6,594 nt of DNA from a bacterium (GCA_024695185.1 JAILIR010000009.1:1-6594); one strand, 5' to 3'. Shown: positions 1 to 6,584, counted from the stretch's first letter. The notes: generated by a model not told the origin, from the letters alone. Program-made: numbers and translations.

Positions 1-1
1 A

Positions 2-49
2 AAGAAAATTGATGAATTACTAACTGAAATAAAAGTTGAAAAGAAATAA
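2..49 (+). CDS. C-terminal end of an upstream protein (partial)
   Basis: One reading frame is open from the window edge and ends at TAA 47-49, giving the 15-residue tail KKIDELLTEIKVEKK. A terminator hairpin begins 6 bases after the stop, which is what the end of a real gene looks like. The tail is Lys/Glu-rich and probably helical. It is far too short to identify the product, and only its position before a terminator argues that it is coding. Confidence 0.5.
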   Translation, partial: KKIDELLTEIKVEKK

Positions 50-54
50 TTATA

Positions 55-87
55 AGGCATAGTTTAACACTATGCCTATATTTTTTT
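55..87 (+). terminator. Rho-independent terminator of the upstream gene
   Basis: A perfect 9-bp stem (55-63 with 69-77, arm AGGCATAGT) closes a 5-base loop and is followed by ATA and a run of seven T (81-87). It begins 6 bases after the stop of the partial upstream gene and separates that transcript from the aquaporin promoter. Confidence 0.85.
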
Positions 88-98
88 ATAAAAAAATA

Positions 99-126
99 TT
101 TACTATTTATTTAAAAAGGTTATAAT
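99..126 (+). promoter_or_regulatory. Sigma-A-type promoter of the aquaporin gene
   Basis: A perfect -10 box TATAAT lies at 121-126, with TTTACT at 99-104 as a 4/6 match to the -35 consensus and a 16-base spacer. Transcription would start near 133, giving a leader of about 22 bases that holds little more than the SD. The promoter lies directly downstream of a terminator, so the gene is its own transcription unit. Confidence 0.7.
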
Positions 127-137
127 AATATATGTGA

Positions 138-145
138 AGGAGATG
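138..145 (+). promoter_or_regulatory. Ribosome binding site of the aquaporin gene, long spacing
   Basis: The sequence AAGGAGATG precedes the start codon. About 11-12 bases lie between the GGAG core and ATG 155, longer than the 6-7 bases seen at the other genes here. The alternative starts are worse: TAA at 149-151 is in frame just upstream, so no earlier start is possible. Confidence 0.75.
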
Positions 146-154
146 TAATAAAAA

Positions 155-916
155 ATGAATAATTTATTTAAAAAATGTGTTGCTGAATTTATAGGTACAT
201 TTGTATTAGTGTTCTGCGCATGTGGTGTTGCAGGATATACTCATGGTGATCCAGTTGCAACATCATTAGCATTCGGTTTAGTAATCGTTGCTATGGCTTA
301 TTCAATTGGTAGAATTTCAGGATGCCATATTAATCCAGCTGTATCAATTGCTTTCTTAATTAAGAAGAAATTGACTGTTAAAGAATTCTTTGCTTATGTA
401 GGAGCACAAGTTCTTGGTGGATTTATTGGTGCATTATTAATCTTTGGAATCTTCAAGATGAATACAGGTTCAGTTATGGGACTTGGAGATGCTTCAAACT
501 ACACACCTACAGGTGAATTAAAAGTTGGTCCAATCTTCGCTGCTCTATTAGTAGAAGTAGTATTAACTTGTATTTTCGTATTTGTTATTTTACATGTTAC
601 TGATGAAAAGAGCGAAAAGGTAAGTGGTAAACTTGCAGGAATCATTATTGGATTTACATTAGTATTAGTTCACTTAATTGGTATTGGTCTAACTGGTACA
701 TCAGTTAACCCTGCTAGAAGCTTAGCTACAGCAATTACTTCAGCAATCTATTTTGATTCAACTGAAGCTTTAAAACAAGTATGGATCTTCATCTTAGCTC
801 CACTTGCTGGTGGTGCACTAGCTGCTATTCTTCATACATTATTAACAAAAGAATCAGCTGAATCTAAAGAAGAAGTTAAAGAAGAAAAAGCAGAAACAAA
901 AGAAACTCAAGAATAA
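155..916 (+). CDS. aqpZ: Aquaporin Z-like water channel (MIP family)
   Basis: This 253-residue inner-membrane channel passes water down osmotic gradients. Both half-helix NPA motifs are present: N60-P61-A62 in GCHINPAVS, and N185-P186-A187 followed by R188 in TSVNPARS. Aligning by eye with E. coli AqpZ puts F40, H173, T182 and R188 at the aromatic/Arg filter. This is the water-type set, not the wider glycerol-facilitator set, so I call AqpZ and not GlpF. Hydrophobic segments fit six membrane helices, at about 9-27, 35-55, 80-100, 125-147, 158-178 and 208-230. Unlike the E. coli protein (231 residues), it ends in a charged tail (231-253) rich in Lys and Glu. Codon choice differs from the neighbours: Phe is TTC in 8 of 17 cases and Ile is ATA in only 1 of 23, suggesting high expression. 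It is monocistronic, with its own promoter and terminator. Family assignment is very secure; substrate choice is inferred from the filter residues. Confidence 0.95.
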   Translation: MNNLFKKCVAEFIGTFVLVFCACGVAGYTHGDPVATSLAFGLVIVAMAYSIGRISGCHINPAVSIAFLIKKKLTVKEFFAYVGAQVLGGFIGALLIFGIFKMNTGSVMGLGDASNYTPTGELKVGPIFAALLVEVVLTCIFVFVILHVTDEKSEKVSGKLAGIIIGFTLVLVHLIGIGLTGTSVNPARSLATAITSAIYFDSTEALKQVWIFILAPLAGGALAAILHTLLTKESAESKEEVKEEKAETKETQE

Positions 917-932
917 TTATTTATTTAACAAT

Positions 933-957
933 AAAACGGCTCATTCAGCCGTTTTTT
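933..957 (+). terminator. Rho-independent terminator after the aquaporin gene
   Basis: The stem pairs AAAACGGCT (933-941) with AGCCGTTTT (947-955) around the loop CATTC, and runs into six T (952-957). It begins 16 bases after the stop codon. The A-run on the left arm gives a short T-run on the opposite strand, so it may also work weakly in reverse, although no convergent gene is present here. Confidence 0.92.
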
Positions 958-963
958 GTTTTC

Positions 964-992
964 TTTAAAATTTATTAATTTTATAGTATAAT
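964..992 (+). promoter_or_regulatory. Sigma-A-type promoter of add
   Basis: TATAAT lies at 987-992 and TTTAAA at 964-969 (4/6 match to the -35 consensus), with an ideal 17-base spacer. The predicted start of transcription is about 999, which coincides with the first base of the SD. The leader would be only about 14 bases, leaving no room for a leader-based control element. Confidence 0.75.
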
Positions 993-998
993 ATTATT

Positions 999-1007
999 AA
1001 GGAGGTG
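999..1007 (+). promoter_or_regulatory. Ribosome binding site of add
   Basis: AAGGAGGTG is a near-complete match to the 16S rRNA 3' end, with 7 bases between the GGAGG core and ATG 1013. It fixes that start codon. Confidence 0.9.
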
Positions 1008-1012
1008 TTTTT

Positions 1013-1954
1013 ATGAAGAAAATTGAACTACACCTACATTTAGATGGATCAGTTAGAATTAGTACTGCTAGTGAAATATTAGGTATAGATATAGAGACAG
1101 CTACTAATAAAATGAGAGGAAAGAATTTAAAATCTTTAGATGAATATTTAACTAGATTTGATCTACCTATAGAAGTAATGCAATCATATGATAATTTAAA
1201 AAGAGTAGCTTATGAATTAGCTTTAGATTTAATAGATGATGAAGTAATTTATGCTGAGGTTAGATTTGCTCCAATATTTCATACAAAAGTCCTTAATCTA
1301 GAAGAAGTATGTAAGGCAGTACTTGATGGTTTTGATTTAGTTAAAGATAAAATCAAAATAAACCTTATTTTATGCATGATGAGACACCTTCCATTTAGTG
1401 AAAACAAAAAAATAATTGATTTATATTTAAAACATATAGATTCTAGAATAGTAGGATTAGATTTGGCAGGCTCTGAATCTATGTTTCCTAATAGTTTATT
1501 TATTCAATTATTTGATATTATTAAACACGAAAAAATACCTTTTACTATCCACACAGGAGAGGTTAATAATTTAGATAATATAAAAGTGGCTCTTGATTAT
1601 GGCTTTAAAAGAATAGGCCATGGAATTAATATAATTAATGATAATTCTTTAATAGAAGAAGCTAAAGAAAGAGATGTATTACTTGAAATATGCCCTACAT
1701 CTAATATTGATACATTTAACTGTGACAGCTATATAAACCACCCTATTAGAAAGCTTTATGATTTAGGATTAAATATATCAATTAACACTGATGATAGAAC
1801 AGTTTCTAATATCACTTTAAACGAAGAATATGGCTTACTTAAAACATATTTTAATTTTAGTGTTGATGAATTAACAAAAATTAATATTAATGCGATGAAG
1901 CACTCATTTGCGGATGATTCTACTAAAGAAGAAATTATTAGATTACTTTTGTAA
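1013..1954 (+). CDS. add: Adenosine deaminase
   Basis: This cytosolic zinc enzyme hydrolyses adenosine (and deoxyadenosine) to inosine and ammonia in purine salvage. All expected catalytic positions are visible: H7 and H9 in HLHLDG, H180 and the proton-shuttle E183 in HTGE, H203 in RIGHG, and D260-D261 in NTDD. H7, H9, H180 and D260 would bind zinc. The DLAGSE stretch (150-155) matches the purine-contacting loop of adenosine deaminases (usually DLAGDE), not the equivalent loop of fungal-type adenine deaminases. At 313 residues it is somewhat shorter than the usual 330-350, but it begins directly at the metal motif and ends normally, so it looks intact. The usual Pro after the DD pair is Arg (DDRTVSN), a variant I recall from clostridial relatives. 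It has its own promoter and a strong SD; priA starts 76 bases later with a separate promoter. Adenine deaminase activity cannot be excluded from sequence alone. Confidence 0.93.
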   Translation: MKKIELHLHLDGSVRISTASEILGIDIETATNKMRGKNLKSLDEYLTRFDLPIEVMQSYDNLKRVAYELALDLIDDEVIYAEVRFAPIFHTKVLNLEEVCKAVLDGFDLVKDKIKINLILCMMRHLPFSENKKIIDLYLKHIDSRIVGLDLAGSESMFPNSLFIQLFDIIKHEKIPFTIHTGEVNNLDNIKVALDYGFKRIGHGINIINDNSLIEEAKERDVLLEICPTSNIDTFNCDSYINHPIRKLYDLGLNISINTDDRTVSNITLNEEYGLLKTYFNFSVDELTKININAMKHSFADDSTKEEIIRLLL

Positions 1955-1978
1955 TTTAATTATTTCTTTTTTTTGTTT

Positions 1979-1997
1979 TGAATTATAAAATAATTCA
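1979..1997. repeat. Perfect inverted repeat upstream of priA
   Basis: TGAATTAT (1979-1986) and ATAATTCA (1990-1997) are exact inverse complements around AAA. The repeat sits across the region where the priA -35 element would be, centred about 33 bases before the predicted transcription start. No T-run follows it, so it is not a terminator. It could be an operator, but an almost pure A/T palindrome of this size can arise by chance in sequence this AT-rich. Confidence 0.4.
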
Positions 1998-2005
1998 TTA
2001 ATATG

Positions 2006-2014
2006 TGTTATAAT
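2006..2014 (+). promoter_or_regulatory. Extended -10 promoter of the priA-fmt operon
   Basis: TGTTATAAT combines a TG dinucleotide one base upstream with a perfect TATAAT (2009-2014). No good -35 box lies at 16-18 bases, which is typical for extended -10 promoters. Transcription would start near 2021, giving a leader of only about 10 bases. Read-through from add is also possible because no strong terminator separates them. Confidence 0.65.
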
Positions 2015-2021
2015 TATTATT

Positions 2022-2027
2022 GGTGAT
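2022..2027 (+). promoter_or_regulatory. Offset ribosome binding site of priA
   Basis: GGTGAT matches the downstream part of the AAGGAGGTGAT consensus and not its usual GGAGG core. Placed in that register, the missing core would sit 7 bases before ATG 2031, the same spacing as at add and fmt. This supports the start, but with fewer pairs than the neighbours and probably lower initiation. Confidence 0.6.
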
Positions 2028-2030
2028 GAT

Positions 2031-4328
2031 ATGAACGCTTTAGTAATTGTAGATGTACCGGCTAAACAAGTTAATAAACCATACACATATATAGTTCCTA
2101 AAGAGTTAGAAGCTATTATTGAAAGAGGATGTAGAGTCTTAGTACCTTTTGGTGTTAGAACTATATTAGGCTTTGTTGTTGATTTGATTGATGAAAAGGG
2201 TAATGATGATTTAAAAGAAATAGATACCTTACTTGATCTAGTTCCTGTATTAAGCGGTGAAATGCTTGAATTATCAAAGAAGATTGCTCTTGAAACTTCA
2301 TCATTTTTAATTACGGTTTTAAAAACAATGATTCCTAATTCCTTATCAGTAAAATATAAGAAAACATTAAAGAAAATTAATGATATTGAAACATCATATA
2401 TTGCTAAATATTTTAATAGTGATGAAATAGATTATGATGAGATAGATAAAGCTGATTTTAATTACCTAAAATATGAAATTAAAAAGAAGAATATTGAAGT
2501 AATTTATAACTGTGAAAGAAAAGATAAAATTAAAGAAGAAGCTTATGTAAAAATAGTTAAATATGACTTTTTAAAAGAAGAAAAGCAAAAAGAAATATTA
2601 GACTTTTTATTAAAGAGACAAGAAGTAAAAAAAAGCGAGCTAAAGGACTTTTCAGCATCTAGCTTAAAGACACTTGAAAAGAATGGTTTTGTTGAAATAT
2701 ACTATAAAGAAGTATATAGAGAAACAAAAGATATAATAGGTGAGCAAAAGGTTGTTGAAAGTCTAAATGATGAACAAAATAGTGTATATGAATCTGTTGA
2801 TTTATATGATAATAAGACATACCTATTATATGGTGTTACTGGTAGTGGCAAAACAGAAGTTTATATTAAACTAATACTAGACGTACTAGATATGGGTAAG
2901 AGCGCTATATTCTTAGTTCCTGAAATATCTTTAACACCTCAAATGGCTTCTCGTGTAAAAGCTAGAATCAAAGATTGTGCCATCTTCCATAGCGCTATGT
3001 CTGATGGGGAGCGTTATGATGAATGGAGAAAAATATATAGAGGTGAAGTAAGGGTTGTTGTTGGAGCTAGAAGTGCCATATTTTCTCCACTAAAAAATAT
3101 TGGTTTAATTATTATTGATGAAGAGCATGAACAATCTTATAAACAAGATACTAATCCTAGATATAATGCGAAAAATGTTGCTAGAATGAGAGCTGATTAT
3201 CATAATTGTCCATTAGTTCTAGGTAGTGCAACCCCATCAGTTGATTCCTATTATAAAGCAATGAATAAGGAATATGTATTATTAAAGCTTCCTCATAGAG
3301 CAAATAATTCAGTTTTACCTAATATGCATATTATTAATATGAGTGAACAATTATCATTTGGAAATAAAACAATGTTTTCAAATACTCTTCATAATTTAAT
3401 AAGTGATAGATTAGAAAAGAAGGAACAAGTAATGTTACTAATAAATAAAAGAGGTTATTCTAGCTTTGTTATGTGTAGAAGCTGTGGGGATGCTATTAAG
3501 TGTCCTAATTGTGATGTTACTATGACTTATCATAAATATAGAGATGAGCTTGTATGCCATTACTGTGGTGAAAGAAAGCCTAAACCTGAAGTATGTCCAA
3601 CATGTGGTAGTAGTGCCATTAAGGATGTTGGCTTAGGTAGTGAACAGGTTGAAGAGGCTGTAAAAAAGATATTTAAGTGTGATGTTATTAGAATGGATTC
3701 TGATACTACAGCTAATAAAGGTAGTCATGCAAGATTAATAAAAGATTTTATGGATCAAAAAGCTAGTGTATTAGTTGGTACACAAATGATTTCTAAAGGC
3801 TTAGATTTTTCTAATGTTACTCTTGTAGGTATATTACTAGCTGATATCACTTTAAAAATGCCTGATTATAGAAATAGTGAAAGAACCTATGATTTAATCA
3901 TGCAAGTGGCTGGGCGTGCTGGTAGAAGAAATATTAAAGGTGATGTAGTAGTTCAAAGCTATAATACAAATCACTATGCTATAGAATCAACTAAATACAA
4001 CAATTATGATGTATTCTATAAAAAAGAAATTGAAATGAGAATGAATTCTAATCTTCCACCATTTGTGCATTTAACACAAATAGTAATAGAAGATGTTGAT
4101 TATAAGGCCGCATATAGTAGAGGTAATCAAATTAAAAATAGGATTAGAACACTATTACCTAATGCGGTTATAATGGGTCCTGCAAGTGCTAATATTGCTA
4201 GGGTTAAAAATAAATTTAGAGTTCAAATAACAATTAAAAATAAAGATAATAACTATGCTTTATTTAAAATATTAGAAGAAAACCAAGATATCAATATTTA
4301 TATTGATCATGATCCAATTCTTATTTAG
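2031..4328 (+). CDS. priA: Primosomal protein N' (replication restart helicase PriA)
   Basis: PriA recognises stalled or repaired replication forks and uses 3'-to-5' helicase action to let the replicative helicase reload. At 765 residues it lies between the E. coli (732) and B. subtilis (about 805) proteins. The N-terminal DNA-binding domain opens with VDVPAKQVNKPYTYIVP. A poorly conserved Lys/Glu-rich stretch follows at about 105-240. Helicase motifs then appear in order: Walker A GVTGSGKT (268-275, K274), the Mg-binding DEEH (363-366), GSATPS (398-403), VGTQMISKGLDF (582-593) and QVAGRAGR (625-632). Between the helicase lobes is the two-zinc module, with all eight cysteines at 482, 485, 491, 494, 509, 512, 522 and 525. 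The C-terminal domain (from about 665) is also present, so nothing appears broken. Its stop codon lies inside the SD of fmt, so the two genes are probably translationally coupled. It is the first gene of the operon, behind an extended -10 promoter. The identification is secure. Confidence 0.97.
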   Translation: MNALVIVDVPAKQVNKPYTYIVPKELEAIIERGCRVLVPFGVRTILGFVVDLIDEKGNDDLKEIDTLLDLVPVLSGEMLELSKKIALETSSFLITVLKTMIPNSLSVKYKKTLKKINDIETSYIAKYFNSDEIDYDEIDKADFNYLKYEIKKKNIEVIYNCERKDKIKEEAYVKIVKYDFLKEEKQKEILDFLLKRQEVKKSELKDFSASSLKTLEKNGFVEIYYKEVYRETKDIIGEQKVVESLNDEQNSVYESVDLYDNKTYLLYGVTGSGKTEVYIKLILDVLDMGKSAIFLVPEISLTPQMASRVKARIKDCAIFHSAMSDGERYDEWRKIYRGEVRVVVGARSAIFSPLKNIGLIIIDEEHEQSYKQDTNPRYNAKNVARMRADYHNCPLVLGSATPSVDSYYKAMNKEYVLLKLPHRANNSVLPNMHIINMSEQLSFGNKTMFSNTLHNLISDRLEKKEQVMLLINKRGYSSFVMCRSCGDAIKCPNCDVTMTYHKYRDELVCHYCGERKPKPEVCPTCGSSAIKDVGLGSEQVEEAVKKIFKCDVIRMDSDTTANKGSHARLIKDFMDQKASVLVGTQMISKGLDFSNVTLVGILLADITLKMPDYRNSERTYDLIMQVAGRAGRRNIKGDVVVQSYNTNHYAIESTKYNNYDVFYKKEIEMRMNSNLPPFVHLTQIVIEDVDYKAAYSRGNQIKNRIRTLLPNAVIMGPASANIARVKNKFRVQITIKNKDNNYALFKILEENQDINIYIDHDPILI

Positions 4329-4333
4329 GAGGT
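4327..4333 (+). promoter_or_regulatory. Ribosome binding site of fmt, overlapping the priA stop
   Basis: AGGAGGT carries the complete GGAGG core 7 bases before ATG 4340. The priA stop codon TAG (4326-4328) shares its last two bases with this site. Ribosomes finishing priA would therefore sit on the fmt initiation region, which suits coupled translation. Confidence 0.88.
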
Positions 4334-4339
4334 AATAAT

Positions 4340-5260
4340 ATGCGTATAGTATTTATGGGTACTCCAAGCTTTGCTGTACCAATCTTAGAAGCATTAATTA
4401 AAGAATATGAAGTGGTATTAGTTGTAACTCAACCTGATAAAGAAGTAGGTAGAAAGAAAATACTAACACCATCTCCAGTTAAAGAAGTTGCACTAAATAA
4501 TAATATTGAAGTATTTCAACCAACTAAAATAAAAGAAGACTATCAAAAAATACTTGATAGTAATCCTGATATTATTATTACAGCTGCTTATGGACAAATC
4601 ATTCCTAAAACTATTCTTGATTATCCAAAATATAAATGTGTTAATGTTCATGCATCCTTACTACCTAAATATAGAGGTGGAGCACCAATTCACTGGGCAA
4701 TTATTAATGGTGATGAATATGCTGGTGTAACTATTATGTATATGGCAGAAAAGATGGATGCTGGTGATATCATAAGTCAAGATAAATTATTAATAGGAGA
4801 AGATGATACAACTACATTAACTAATAGATTAAGTCTATTAGGTAGAGACCTTTTGCTTAAAACACTACCTGATATATTTAGTGGAAATATTAATCCTATT
4901 AAACAAAATGAAACAGAAGTAAGCTTCGCTTACAATATAAGTAAAGAAGATGAAAAAATAAACTTAAACAATACATGTAAAATGGTGTATAATCAAATTA
5001 GAGGATTATCAACTACACCTGGTGGTTATTTAATCTATAATGATAAGAAGGTTAAAGTATATTCATCTACATTTATAGAAAAAGAAATAGATGGAGAAAT
5101 AGGTGAAATAGTTGAATCTAATAAAAAACTTGGTATAAAAGTAAAAAATGGCGTAATTTACCCATTAACTATACAACTAGAAGGTAAAAATAAAATGTCT
5201 ATTAAAGACTTTTATAATGGTATGCCTAATTATTTTAAGGTAGGAGAAATAGTAAAATAA
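4340..5260 (+). CDS. fmt: Methionyl-tRNA formyltransferase
   Basis: This cytosolic enzyme transfers a formyl group from 10-formyl-tetrahydrofolate to the Met of initiator tRNA, making fMet-tRNA for translation initiation. It is 306 residues, close to the usual 310-317. The N-terminal Rossmann-like domain begins MRIVFMGTPSFAVP. The loop QPDKEVGRKK...PSPVK (31-48) corresponds to the tRNA-contacting insertion of the family. The catalytic triad is visible as N102 and H104 in VNVHASLLP and D140 in MDAGD. SLLPKYRGGAPI (106-117) is the folate-site signature. The C-terminal OB-like domain that binds tRNA starts at about 205. It lies 11 bases after priA and 13 before the next gene, in one operon. In many bacteria def, encoding the deformylase that removes this formyl group, lies between priA and fmt; here it must be elsewhere. 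The identification is secure. Confidence 0.97.
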   Translation: MRIVFMGTPSFAVPILEALIKEYEVVLVVTQPDKEVGRKKILTPSPVKEVALNNNIEVFQPTKIKEDYQKILDSNPDIIITAAYGQIIPKTILDYPKYKCVNVHASLLPKYRGGAPIHWAIINGDEYAGVTIMYMAEKMDAGDIISQDKLLIGEDDTTTLTNRLSLLGRDLLLKTLPDIFSGNINPIKQNETEVSFAYNISKEDEKINLNNTCKMVYNQIRGLSTTPGGYLIYNDKKVKVYSSTFIEKEIDGEIGEIVESNKKLGIKVKNGVIYPLTIQLEGKNKMSIKDFYNGMPNYFKVGEIVK

Positions 5261-5262
5261 TC

Positions 5263-5268
5263 GGAGGA
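5263..5268 (+). promoter_or_regulatory. Ribosome binding site of the membrane HD-GYP-like gene
   Basis: GGAGGA begins 2 bases after the fmt stop codon, with 6 bases between the GGAGG core and ATG 5274. It supports that start and shows that this gene is translated as the third member of the operon. Confidence 0.87.
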
Positions 5269-5273
5269 AGAAA

Positions 5274-6584
5274 ATGAAGAAGCTATTTGTTAAATTGTTT
5301 TCCAAACTTAATAATATGCTTTCATTTGAAAAAGGTATTGATATTACAGATGACTATCAAGTACTTAAAAGAAAGAATATAGTTATCAAAAACATTATAT
5401 TCTTTTCAAACATTACTTATACCTTGATATTATTCTTAATTTCTTTAATCGCAAGTGGAACTTCTAACTGGGTATTAACTATTATTTTTGTCCCTGTTAC
5501 ATTTGGATTAAACAGAACCTTATCAAAACTAATAAATGATCAAACAAATGAAAAGATTAAACAACAAATAGCTATGTACATTGCGGCATTCTATATGATA
5601 TTATCATCTGTTTTAATCTACTTTAAACTTAAAACACAGATGAATGTTGATGGTATGGAATACTTAGGTATTGGTGAAGCTGGTTATATTCTAATCTACT
5701 ATTCATTACTTGTTGTTTCCTTGTATCAAGATAAGAAGATGCTTATGAGTATATCTAGATGGATGTTAGTTATTATAACAATCATTCATTTTACAATTAC
5801 TTATAGTATTGTTAATGCAGAATATGCAACAAGCTTAATAGAGTTTTTAAAGACATTCTTTACTACTAAAGAATTCTTGGATATCCTTTTAAGAACGCTA
5901 TTTTTGATACTTTATATGGTCGTATTAATTACTAATGTTGGTATTGCTCAATATGCTTATTTAGAAAGAAAGAATGAAGCGGTTAAGCGTCAAGGAGTAC
6001 AAACAGATTATAGCGATGTTGTTAATGATTTATTTAGTGTTATTTTAGGTATGAGAATAGTATCTGGTAATGATAGAGACCATATAAATCTAATATCTAA
6101 AATGGCTAAGAATTTAGGAACTACACTTAGATTATCAAACAATGACTTAGAAGAATTAAATAAATATGTATCAATGCATATTGAAGAGAGAAAGAACTTA
6201 GTTGTTGTTAAAAAAGAGAATATGAGTGAAGAAGATTATAATGAGGTTAGACGTAGAAGTGAAATAGGAGCAAGAGTTGCTAAAAGATTACAGCTAGAAC
6301 AAAAGTGTGAAGATATTATTAGAACACATATTGAAGGAGCTCCAACTAAATCATTTAAAAACGAAATGAATAATATGTTAATGGATATGGAAAATCAAAT
6401 AGTTTTAATTTGTGATTGCTATATCACTATGAGAGAAGCTAAAAGCTATAAGCGTCCATATTCACATAAATTAACTATTGATTTTATGAATCATGAATTA
6501 ATGGATTATTTTGATGAGGAAGTATTTGATAAATTCATGAAAAATAGTGATAGCTTTGAAGAATTATATAATAGTTCATTCTAG
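5274..6584 (+). CDS. Six-helix membrane protein with a degenerate HD-GYP-like cytoplasmic domain
   Basis: I do not recognise this 436-residue protein as a named gene. After a short basic N-terminus it has about six hydrophobic helices (roughly 38-60, 64-79, 98-117, 131-151, 159-180 and 203-226). A linker follows, then a soluble domain from about 245 to the end, which should face the cytoplasm. That domain follows the plan of HD-GYP phosphodiesterases: H270 in RDHINLISKMAKNLG, a SEEDYNEVRRRSEIGARVAKRL stretch (318-339), and D381 in LICDCYITM followed by YKRPY (392-396). The catalytic signatures are eroded. HDxGK is replaced by HIEER (302-306, Asp lost), the next His ligand position is Arg328, and HHE...GYP is reduced to THIEGAPT (351-358). 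I infer a sensor or scaffold without phosphodiesterase activity, perhaps one that still binds a ligand. It is the third gene of the priA-fmt operon, 13 bases after fmt. A divergent HD domain with other chemistry is possible. The open frame and SD make the gene certain; the family call is moderate. Confidence 0.6.
   Translation: MKKLFVKLFSKLNNMLSFEKGIDITDDYQVLKRKNIVIKNIIFFSNITYTLILFLISLIASGTSNWVLTIIFVPVTFGLNRTLSKLINDQTNEKIKQQIAMYIAAFYMILSSVLIYFKLKTQMNVDGMEYLGIGEAGYILIYYSLLVVSLYQDKKMLMSISRWMLVIITIIHFTITYSIVNAEYATSLIEFLKTFFTTKEFLDILLRTLFLILYMVVLITNVGIAQYAYLERKNEAVKRQGVQTDYSDVVNDLFSVILGMRIVSGNDRDHINLISKMAKNLGTTLRLSNNDLEELNKYVSMHIEERKNLVVVKKENMSEEDYNEVRRRSEIGARVAKRLQLEQKCEDIIRTHIEGAPTKSFKNEMNNMLMDMENQIVLICDCYITMREAKSYKRPYSHKLTIDFMNHELMDYFDEEVFDKFMKNSDSFEELYNSSF

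Noticed and set aside
2..154. Riboswitch or structured RNA upstream of the aquaporin gene
   Set aside because: The only strong hairpin is the terminator of the preceding gene, and it lies before the aquaporin promoter; the remaining leader is about 22 bases.
155..916. Glycerol facilitator (GlpF) instead of a water channel
   Set aside because: The filter positions read Phe, His, Thr, Arg as in AqpZ; glycerol channels usually have a smaller residue plus Gly at the His position. No glycerol kinase or glycerol operon genes are nearby.
1013..1954. Adenosine deaminase truncated at its N-terminus, because it is shorter than usual
   Set aside because: The start has a near-perfect SD at ideal spacing, the metal motif is complete from residue 7, and many bacterial members begin just before this motif.
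1942..1974. Possible terminator after add: small stem ATTAC/GTAAT at 1942-1955 and a run of T at 1966-1973
   Set aside because: The stem is 5-6 bp with one G-C pair, overlaps the last codons of add, and is about 10 bases away from the T-run, so it is unlikely to terminate efficiently.
155..6584. Mycoplasma-type code with TGA read as Trp, suggested by the extreme AT bias
   Set aside because: All five Trp codons in the intact genes are TGG and no TGA occurs in frame in about 2,070 codons, so the standard code explains everything.
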